5,192 nucleotides of DNA from positions 1-5,192 of the forward strand of contig JAZBPA010000206.1 of NCBI GenBank assembly GCA_036351435.1, given 5' to 3'. Below the pieces are notes generated by a model. The model worked only from the letters and a program-made list of their open reading frames with translations. It had not been told where the DNA came from and did no database searches. The DNA is from JAAUQA01 sp036351435 (GTDB lineage Bacteria > Pseudomonadota > Gammaproteobacteria > Competibacterales > Competibacteraceae). Each line of letters opens with the position of its first letter. The first letter of the stretch is position 1. Positions 1 to 5,192 of the stretch are shown piece by piece. The translations under genes and the position numbers were made by a program.

Positions 1-2489
1 ATCTGAATAGAGCTTGGTATAGCCCCAAGCGTCGCACGGTGATCATAGGCCTGGTTCTTTCGGCTGTCGCGCTGTTGTTGGTTGTCTCAGGCATTCTCCT
101 CGTACGCTTCGATTTCTTCGTGATTAGAAACCCGCATGCTCGGGCTGTAATTTATTGGACTCATCTAAGCACGCCTGTTTTGGTTATTACCCTGTTTATC
201 CTACATCGATACTCAGGCGGTAACATACGTTGGCGAGTGGGTCTCCGTTGGGTCGGCTTCTCTGGCGGAGTCGCTCTGGTGATCGCAGTTTTATACCTGC
301 AGGAGCAACAGCAGGGACAGACGACCGTTGAACAGGAATTCTTTCCTTCATTGGCGCGCATTGAAAACGCCACACTTATCCCAGCACAAGCGCTGATGAG
401 AGATGCTTATTGCCAAGATTGTCATAGCGATACACACCGGCAATGGTCTCATAGCATGCATCGGTTCAGTTCGTTCAACAATCCAGCCTACGCGGCAACG
501 GTAAGAGAAGCCCGTGAACAGCTGTTGCGGCGAGACGGAAACGTGCATGCGTCACGTTTCTGCGCCGGTTGTCACGATCCGGTTCCTCTGTTTAGTGGCG
601 CTTTCGACGACCCGCAATACGATGATGTGCACGATCCTTCCTCACAGGCGGGGATTACCTGTACGGTCTGTCATGCCGTTACCCGGCTGGAGGGTACGCT
701 TGGCAACGGGGGATATACCTTGAAAGAACCCATCCACTATCCCTTTGCTGACAGCGACAACGCCTTGCTGAGTTGGGTCAACCGTCAATTGATCAGGGCT
801 AAGCCTGCGTACCACAAAAAGACCTTTCTTAAACCGCTGCACAAAACGGCAGAATTCTGCGCCGCCTGTCACAAGGTTCATTTGCCGGTGGAACTTAACC
901 AATACCGCTGGCTAAGAGGTCAGGATCATTATAGTTCTTTCTTATTGAGCGGAGTCTCAGGCCACGGTATCAGCAGTTTTTATTATCCCACCAAAGCCGT
1001 GCGTAGCTGCAATACTTGTCATATGTCTTTAACAGCTTCGGAAGATTTCGGCGCCGATTATTTCGATGCGTCGGATACCTTGAAAGTCCACAATCATCAG
1101 TTTCCAGCCGCCAACACGGCCATTCCTCATTTGTTGAATTGGCCCGCTTGGGTGAATGAGGCTCAGCAGGCATTTCTGGATGATGTCATGCGGGTGGATA
1201 TCTTCGGCCTACGAGAGGGAAGAACTATCGATGCACCGTTGATAGCTCCATTGCGTCCTCAATTACCGGTCTTAGAAGGCGGAAAACAGTACTTATTAGA
1301 AGTTGTGATCCGTAACCTGCGGGTAGGCCATCACTTTACCCAAGGTACCGCCGATTCCAATCAGGTCTGGTTGGCTGTGAATGCTACTAGTGGTGATCAG
1401 CTGATTGGGTCCAGCGGCGCTTTGAGAGAAGAAGGCCGTGTGGATCCTTGGGCTCATTTTGTCAATGCGTATGTCCTGGATCGGAAAGGGCACCGGATTG
1501 ACCGCCGCAACGCCCAGGATATCTTCGTTAAGCTTTATGATAACCAAATCCCGCCAGGGGCAGCGGATGTAGTGCATTACCGACTTGATCTCCCGAAAGA
1601 TGTCAAGGAATCAGTGGTGGTGGAAGTTAAACTGCTTTACCGGAAATTCGACACTGACTATGTCCGTTTCTTTCAAGACTCCGCTTTTGCTCGCAACGAC
1701 CTACCGATTACGACTTTGGCCACGGACAAAGTGGTATTGCCGATTAAGGCTGGCGGTCCGTCCCAAACGGCGGATATCCCGGAATGGCAACGTTGGAACG
1801 ATTATGGTATCGGTTTGTTGCTTAAGTCAGGAACAGGCGATTTGCGCCAGGCAGAACAGACCTTTGCAAAAGTGGAGCGACTGAAGCGACCCGATGGTTC
1901 ATTAAATTTGGCACGAGTTTATCTTAGAGAAGGTCGCTTGGACGAAGCAGCCTCAGCGCTAGAACGTGCTTCGCGCCATGAACTACCTGCTCCCGCTTGG
2001 TCAATCACTTGGTTTACCGGATTACTGAACAAGCAAAACGGCTATTTGGATGAAGCAATAGCCGCTTTCAGAAAAATTGCCGCTACTGACTTCCCAGAGG
2101 CGCAACGCCGAGGGTTCGATTTCAGTCGGGATTACCGGGTGCTTAACGAATTAGGCCAAACTTTAATGGAGCAAGCTAAACGTGAACGCGGCGAATCCCG
2201 GCGTGATGCTAAACAGGCTCTGCTCGACGAAGCCCGTGACTGGTTTCTGAAAGTCCTAGCCATAGACGCTGAGAATGTCACTGCGCATTACAACTTGGCG
2301 TTGCTGCACGAACAACTGGGAAACACCGAAGAGGCTGAACGGCACCGTGCACTGCATGCCCGGTACAAGCCGGATGATAACGCCCGTGATCGAATCGTAG
2401 CTCTGCATCGGCGACTCAACCCTGCCGCTGATCGCGCCGCTGAACCCAACGTGATCTATGATCTGCAACCCGGTCACATTGATCGATGA
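1..2489 (+). CDS. Membrane-anchored pentaheme c-type cytochrome with C-terminal TPR repeats (5'-partial)
   Basis: Predicted inner-membrane-anchored, periplasmic electron-transfer protein; donor and acceptor are unknown. The frame is open from base 3 to the TGA at 2487-2489. The GTG at 39 is only the first start-like codon: 12 in-frame codons precede it and run off the edge, so the true start is probably outside. Numbering from that GTG as 1, membrane helices lie near 1-22, 37-56 and 68-87. Five CxxCH heme motifs follow at residues 125-129, 175-179, 208-212, 274-278 and 324-328 (bases 411, 561, 660, 858 and 1008). Candidate distal ligands include H137, H141, H259, H268, H351 and H353. The W..SxH pattern after heme 1 recalls the cytochrome c554-like multiheme superfamily. 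Residues 410-545 look like a beta-rich domain (HHFTQGTADSNQVW, VDPWAHFVN, QIPPGAA). About five TPR-like helix pairs span 587-780. The combination of heme and TPR parts makes the class call firm; a specific enzymatic activity is not supported. Confidence 0.93.
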   Translation, partial: LNRAWYSPKRRTVIIGLVLSAVALLLVVSGILLVRFDFFVIRNPHARAVIYWTHLSTPVLVITLFILHRYSGGNIRWRVGLRWVGFSGGVALVIAVLYLQEQQQGQTTVEQEFFPSLARIENATLIPAQALMRDAYCQDCHSDTHRQWSHSMHRFSSFNNPAYAATVREAREQLLRRDGNVHASRFCAGCHDPVPLFSGAFDDPQYDDVHDPSSQAGITCTVCHAVTRLEGTLGNGGYTLKEPIHYPFADSDNALLSWVNRQLIRAKPAYHKKTFLKPLHKTAEFCAACHKVHLPVELNQYRWLRGQDHYSSFLLSGVSGHGISSFYYPTKAVRSCNTCHMSLTASEDFGADYFDASDTLKVHNHQFPAANTAIPHLLNWPAWVNEAQQAFLDDVMRVDIFGLREGRTIDAPLIAPLRPQLPVLEGGKQYLLEVVIRNLRVGHHFTQGTADSNQVWLAVNATSGDQLIGSSGALREEGRVDPWAHFVNAYVLDRKGHRIDRRNAQDIFVKLYDNQIPPGAADVVHYRLDLPKDVKESVVVEVKLLYRKFDTDYVRFFQDSAFARNDLPITTLATDKVVLPIKAGGPSQTADIPEWQRWNDYGIGLLLKSGTGDLRQAEQTFAKVERLKRPDGSLNLARVYLREGRLDEAASALERASRHELPAPAWSITWFTGLLNKQNGYLDEAIAAFRKIAATDFPEAQRRGFDFSRDYRVLNELGQTLMEQAKRERGESRRDAKQALLDEARDWFLKVLAIDAENVTAHYNLALLHEQLGNTEEAERHRALHARYKPDDNARDRIVALHRRLNPAADRAAEPNVIYDLQPGHIDR
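2486..2489 (+). other. ATGA stop/start overlap (translational coupling site)
   Basis: The four bases ATGA hold both the sulfotransferase start codon and the TGA stop of the cytochrome gene. No purine-rich ribosome-binding site stands at the usual distance upstream, which favours reinitiation by ribosomes finishing the cytochrome. This supports the two genes being in one transcript. Confidence 0.85.
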
Positions 2490-3619
2490 GCGAGCAACAA
2501 AATCACCAACTCGAAGTTCCCCGAAGCCTCTTTTATCAAACCCGATTTTTTCAGAAGACGGCCCGACTCTGGGAACGCTTGGGCAATTTGGAATCGGCCT
2601 TGTTGGCCGAAGAGTTGCGCAATATTGCCATCATAAAACCGGTTTATGTGACCGGACTGGCTCGCTCAGGCACTACGATCATCACCGAATTACTGAATTG
2701 CCATCCCGAGCTAACCAGCCACCGGTATTGTGATTTTCCACCGATTTACACTCCATTTTGGCGTAATTGGCTTAGAGATCGGACTCGTTTCATCCAAGCC
2801 AAGCCGGCAGAGCGTGCTCATGGGGATCGCATTATGATCACCGAGGACAGCCCGGAAGCGGTAGAGGAAGTGCTCTGGATGAACTTCTTCCCGGGCTTAC
2901 ACGATAACCGGCGCAGCCAAGTGCTCGACGCAGGACGATGCAATGCCCGTTTCGATGCGTTTTATCAAGATCACATCCGCAAGTTGTTATTGGTGCGACG
3001 ACGTCCCCGCTATCTGGCTAAGGGCAATTACAATATCACTCGGCTGAAATATCTGTTACGACTCTTTCCTGATGCCCGTTTTGTGATTCCGATACGTCAT
3101 CCCGTCAATCACTTCGCCTCGCTGATAAAACAGGACGCATTATTTCGAGAAGCACAGCAACATGACCCCAGAATACGTCAGCAACTGGCCGCCTTCGGTC
3201 ACTTTGAATTCGGCCTAGACCGATCATGTATTCATTTCGGTGACACGGGTGCGGTTCAAGAAATTACAAACCATTGGGATCAAGGCTATGCGCTGAGAGG
3301 CTGGGCGCTCTATTGGGTAGGGCTATACCGATTTGTCCATAATCTGCTGGAAAGCGACGAAGCGATTGCTAGGGCTAGTCTAGTGGTTCGCTACGAAGAC
3401 CTCTGTATTGACTCGGCAACTGTTATCAGGTCTATTCTCACCCACTGTCAATTAGAGCCGGATCAGTTTCGGGATACCGTGAGGCATTATCAAACAATTC
3501 TCTCGCCGCCCACCTACTACACACCAAGCTTTAGCGCATCAGAGCGAGAAGAGATTGCCGAAATTACCGCCGATACAGCCACCCGTTTTGGCTACCCATC
3601 CACATTGCAATCGGATTAA
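2486..3619 (+). CDS. Sulfotransferase-family protein (PAPS-dependent type)
   Basis: Likely cytoplasmic enzyme that transfers a sulfuryl group from PAPS to an unknown acceptor such as a sugar, lipid or protein. At 377 residues it fits the size of bacterial sulfotransferase-family (Sulfotransfer_3-like) proteins. The 5'-phosphosulfate-binding loop is at residues 52-64 (PVYVTGLARSGTT), directly before a helix. A second conserved block at 176-213 contains K179, FPDARFVIPIRHP (194-206) and a following serine (S212), matching the 3'-phosphate-binding region. RYEDL at 302-306 is another family hallmark. No signal peptide or membrane helix is visible. Its ATG overlaps the cytochrome stop as ATGA and no Shine-Dalgarno sequence is evident, so translation is probably coupled to the upstream gene. 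The family also contains members whose acceptor or even activity is unproven, so the substrate is left open. A mobile-element or frameshift origin is not indicated. Confidence 0.92.
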   Translation: MSEQQNHQLEVPRSLFYQTRFFQKTARLWERLGNLESALLAEELRNIAIIKPVYVTGLARSGTTIITELLNCHPELTSHRYCDFPPIYTPFWRNWLRDRTRFIQAKPAERAHGDRIMITEDSPEAVEEVLWMNFFPGLHDNRRSQVLDAGRCNARFDAFYQDHIRKLLLVRRRPRYLAKGNYNITRLKYLLRLFPDARFVIPIRHPVNHFASLIKQDALFREAQQHDPRIRQQLAAFGHFEFGLDRSCIHFGDTGAVQEITNHWDQGYALRGWALYWVGLYRFVHNLLESDEAIARASLVVRYEDLCIDSATVIRSILTHCQLEPDQFRDTVRHYQTILSPPTYYTPSFSASEREEIAEITADTATRFGYPSTLQSD

Positions 3620-3622
3620 CCA

Positions 3623-3865
3623 ATGAAAAAAAGCATCGCGTTGCTGTTCTTACTGTTACTGATTGGGATAGCTCCCGTACAAGCTTACATCGGCCCAGGC
3701 GCGGGAATACCCGTGTTAGGCTCTTTGCTGGGATTGCTGGCCACCGTCGTCTTGGCTATTGCAGCCATCCTCTTTTGGCCTATTCGTAAATTGTTGAAAC
3801 GAAAAAAAGCCGCCCGTGCAGCCCAAACTGATGACAACCGCTCACCCGAGGAAAGCCCACAGTAA
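3623..3865 (+). CDS. Small exported single-helix membrane protein (YIGPGAG type)
   Basis: An 80-residue protein of unknown function. Residues 1-21 form a typical Sec signal peptide: MKK, a long leucine-rich core, then a VQA cleavage site. The mature protein would begin YIGPGAG. A second hydrophobic helix at about 31-53 is followed by a strongly basic stretch (RKLLKRKKAARAA, 55-67) and a polar acidic tail. If the signal is cleaved, the mature protein has a very short glycine-rich periplasmic end, one membrane helix and a cytoplasmic basic tail. From memory, small proteins with this YIGPGAG start recur beside alkaline-phosphatase-superfamily genes, which agrees with the convergent neighbour here; I could not check this. 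The start lies three bases after the sulfotransferase stop, with only a weak GGA at 3613-3615 as ribosome-binding site. Reality as a gene is supported by operon position and the coherent signal-plus-helix design. Confidence 0.85.
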   Translation: MKKSIALLFLLLLIGIAPVQAYIGPGAGIPVLGSLLGLLATVVLAIAAILFWPIRKLLKRKKAARAAQTDDNRSPEESPQ

Positions 3866-3881
3866 CTCTGAATAGAGCAAA

Positions 3882-4655
3882 ATGATGGGGTTTTTCGATT
3901 TGCCCGCGCCACTGTTCTCGGTCATTGATGCCTTGTTAGCCGAGTTTCTGTCGGCTACGATCCGTCTGATCATTTGGGCGTTGTTTGGGGGGGGACTTTC
4001 AATGGCGCTCTACCGATGGTTTTCTAAGCAGGACCGGCTCGCTGAACTCAAACCGAAAATTAAACAGGCGCAACGACAGCTGGCGAATTTCGATGGCGAG
4101 TTCTCGGAACTACGCTCTTTGATCCGGGAAAATCTAAGATTGTCTTGGCAACGTCTCGGATTGGTTGCCGGACCCGCCTTGTTAGCTGCGCTTCCCTTGC
4201 TGTTTCTGTTGGTCTGGGCCTCCAATCATTTCGGTTATCAGACTCCGACGCCGGGCGCTTCAGTGCAGATCACCCTGCAACCGGCGTCAAGTCGGTTGCA
4301 TTGGCAACCTGAATCCGCTGTGATGAATCAGGCGGCAGACAACACCTGGCTGATCCAATGGCCAAATCCAACGGATCAAGTAAATCTGCTAAGCGAGCAG
4401 GGTGAGGTGATCGCGACCTTGCCTACTGAGGAACTCACTCCGATACTCCATCAGCGACAGTGGTGGAACTGGTTGGTTGACAATCCCGGCGGTCATTTAC
4501 CAACGGACACACAGTTGGAAATCATGGAAATAGCTCTGCCCCGACAATCGTTTCTTGAACTTGGACCTGAATGGATGAGAGGTTGGGAATTTCTTTTTTT
4601 GAGTGTGGCTTTGGGTTGTTCCCTGACCATTCAATGGGTTTGGAAGGTTCATTGA
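3882..4655 (+). CDS. Three-helix inner-membrane protein, Oxa1/YidC/EMC3-like architecture, with periplasmic domain
   Basis: I do not recognise a named family with certainty. The 257 residues show a first membrane helix at about 27-46, then a hydrophilic, helix-forming stretch at 47-91 with about ten lysines and arginines, including KPKIKQAQRQLANFDGEF. A second helix at 93-113 contains prolines P98 and P105. A long polar, beta-looking domain spans 114-233, and a third helix spans 234-253. The positive-inside rule puts the 47-91 hairpin in the cytoplasm and 114-233 in the periplasm, with N outside. That is the topology of the Oxa1-superfamily minimal members EMC3, TMCO1 and Get1, except for the roughly 120-residue periplasmic insert. 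An insertase or assembly role is therefore an inference only. Two ATGs stand in tandem at 3882 and 3885; AGAG at 3874-3877 is spaced better for the second. The 16-base gap after the small gene keeps it in the operon. The stop overlaps that of the convergent gene. Confidence 0.82.
   Translation: MMGFFDLPAPLFSVIDALLAEFLSATIRLIIWALFGGGLSMALYRWFSKQDRLAELKPKIKQAQRQLANFDGEFSELRSLIRENLRLSWQRLGLVAGPALLAALPLLFLLVWASNHFGYQTPTPGASVQITLQPASSRLHWQPESAVMNQAADNTWLIQWPNPTDQVNLLSEQGEVIATLPTEELTPILHQRQWWNWLVDNPGGHLPTDTQLEIMEIALPRQSFLELGPEWMRGWEFLFLSVALGCSLTIQWVWKVH
3987..3994 (+). repeat. G8 homopolymer tract within coding sequence
   Basis: Eight consecutive G bases encode most of the GGG tripeptide (residues 36-38) in the first membrane helix of the three-helix protein. 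The frame is intact with eight. A change of one base would break the protein early, so the tract is either a slippage-prone site or a place to look for assembly error. Confidence 0.9.
4649..4655. other. Interlocked stop codons of convergent genes
   Basis: The seven bases TCATTGA carry the TGA stop of the + strand three-helix gene (4653-4655) and, read on the other strand, the TGA stop of the phosphodiesterase-like gene (4649-4651). There is no intergenic space and I see no GC-rich hairpin followed by a T-run on either side, so transcripts from the two directions are likely to overlap in antisense. Confidence 0.9.
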
Positions 4656-5192
4656 CCATCAGTTGCATCGCTTTGGTTAGGGGGCGAGGTTAACTCCAGC
4701 AGTGAGCTTACCAGCGTTCCGATCTCCCCGATATGTTGAACCGGTTGCGTTGGTTTAAAGTTGGTAAACAACACACCGGGGACTTGAGAGGGATCAATCA
4801 AGTGATCGCCACTCCATTTTTCCTTGTTGTCCTCTATTAATTCAATCGGCACTCCGCCCAGAGCAGTCTGCCAAGAAGCCCGGAAGCCCGGCGCATACCC
4901 TACGACCAGATCCGGAGCATCGGCCTTGGCCTTGCCTTGGTAAATCGAATCGCCATCGTAAACTTGCAATACCACCGCCGCTTCGGTTTTGGGGTCTTTG
5001 AGCTCAGTCAACTTTTCACGTATTTGCGTCTTTAGTGCGGCGCTATCGCTTTCTTCCACGATACCGTGAGCCTCTCGATCACGGCGATTGATAAAAATAC
5101 CGTTCAACCCCAAAGCATAGGCTTGAGTTTTGCCCCAATCGACGGATGCGAACAAAGCACTGGAGTGTTGTTGCCCTGGCTTTAGGGTTAAC
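4649..5192 (-). CDS. Alkaline-phosphatase-superfamily phosphodiesterase/nucleotide pyrophosphatase-like protein (C-terminal part)
   Basis: Only the last roughly 180 codons are present. The frame stays open to the right edge: 12 further codons precede the TTG at 5153-5155, which is not a credible start because the sequence there is in the middle of a conserved block. VDWGKTQAYALGLNGIFIN, then REAHGIV, then APDLVVGYAPGFRASWQTALG and GDHLIDPSQVPGVLF are features I associate with type I phosphodiesterase/nucleotide pyrophosphatase-like members. The histidine in GDH (codon 4802-4804) is the likely last metal ligand. The nucleophile and the remaining metal ligands would lie in the missing N-terminal part. 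Family members hydrolyse phosphate mono- or diesters, sometimes sulfate esters, usually outside the cytoplasm with two metal ions. The substrate cannot be told from this half. The tail after the catalytic region ends in a polar stretch. It is convergent with the + operon, so it must have its own promoter outside the window. Confidence 0.9.
   Translation of the reverse strand, partial: LTLKPGQQHSSALFASVDWGKTQAYALGLNGIFINRRDREAHGIVEESDSAALKTQIREKLTELKDPKTEAAVVLQVYDGDSIYQGKAKADAPDLVVGYAPGFRASWQTALGGVPIELIEDNKEKWSGDHLIDPSQVPGVLFTNFKPTQPVQHIGEIGTLVSSLLELTSPPNQSDATDGQ

Noticed and set aside
2..12. 11-base sequence TCTGAATAGAG repeated at 3867-3877
   Set aside because: A few matches of this length are expected by chance in 5 kb; one copy is inside the cytochrome frame, the other in a short gap, and no third copy was seen.
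1296..1577. Open frame on the - strand inside the cytochrome gene, along with several similar short frames on both strands
   Set aside because: They lie opposite or out of frame with strongly supported coding sequence, show no domain, signal or ribosome-binding site, and read as low-complexity shadows.
2458..2733. 91-codon + strand open frame spanning the cytochrome/sulfotransferase junction
   Set aside because: It is out of frame with both neighbours, and the sulfotransferase frame carries the recognisable PAPS-binding loop in the same bases.
3866..3877. CTCT-GAAT-AGAG small hairpin before the start of the three-helix gene
   Set aside because: A four-base stem with a four-base loop is too weak to call a terminator or regulator; there is no T-run, and the AGAG is more simply a weak ribosome-binding site.
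4594..4600. T7 run near the end of the + operon as a terminator tail
   Set aside because: No GC-rich stem precedes it, and it lies in the third membrane helix of an intact coding sequence.
4736..4748. Palindrome AACCGGTT as a possible operator or terminator
   Set aside because: It sits within the phosphodiesterase-like coding sequence, has no loop or T-run, and is of a length expected by chance.
5153..5155. TTG as the start codon of the - strand gene
   Set aside because: The frame continues to the window edge and the conserved DWGKTQAYALG block directly follows, so this is an internal leucine in a gene cut by the window.

Overview
The window is a compact stretch of bacterial chromosome, almost wholly coding. 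It holds four same-strand (+) genes packed as one transcription unit, running into the tail of a convergent (-) gene. Base composition is intermediate (roughly half G+C by eye). The heme proteins, Sec-type signal and gene style suggest a Gram-negative respiratory bacterium. A gammaproteobacterium, possibly of the methanotroph type, is my best guess, but no phylogenetic marker is present and I hold this loosely.

Layout. Bases 1-2489 (+) encode most of a large membrane-anchored pentaheme c-type cytochrome: three N-terminal membrane helices, five CxxCH motifs, a beta-rich middle domain and a C-terminal array of about five TPR-like repeats. Its frame is open at the left edge, so the true start lies outside the window. 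Bases 2486-3619 (+) encode a sulfotransferase-family protein whose ATG overlaps the cytochrome stop (ATGA). Bases 3623-3865 (+) encode an 80-residue membrane protein with a signal peptide and a YIGPGAG mature N-terminus. Bases 3882-4655 (+) encode an unrecognised 257-residue protein with three membrane helices. Its layout (helix, basic cytoplasmic helical hairpin, helix, long periplasmic domain, helix) recalls the Oxa1/YidC/EMC3 superfamily. Bases 4649-5192 (-) are the C-terminal part of an alkaline-phosphatase-superfamily (type I phosphodiesterase/nucleotide pyrophosphatase-like) protein that starts beyond the right edge. Its stop interlocks with the stop of the + strand operon.

How the genes may work together. 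The overlapping or near-touching junctions (4-nt overlap, 3-nt gap, 16-nt gap) point to co-transcription and probable translational coupling of the four + genes. Four of the five products are predicted to sit in the membrane or face the periplasm, and the sulfotransferase is predicted to be cytoplasmic. A reasonable inference is a cell-envelope system pairing a periplasmic electron-transfer scaffold with envelope modification and a membrane-protein assembly factor; no substrate can be read from the sequence. I see no RNA gene, mobile element, CRISPR array, clear promoter or clear terminator, and no gene-free stretch longer than 16 bases.
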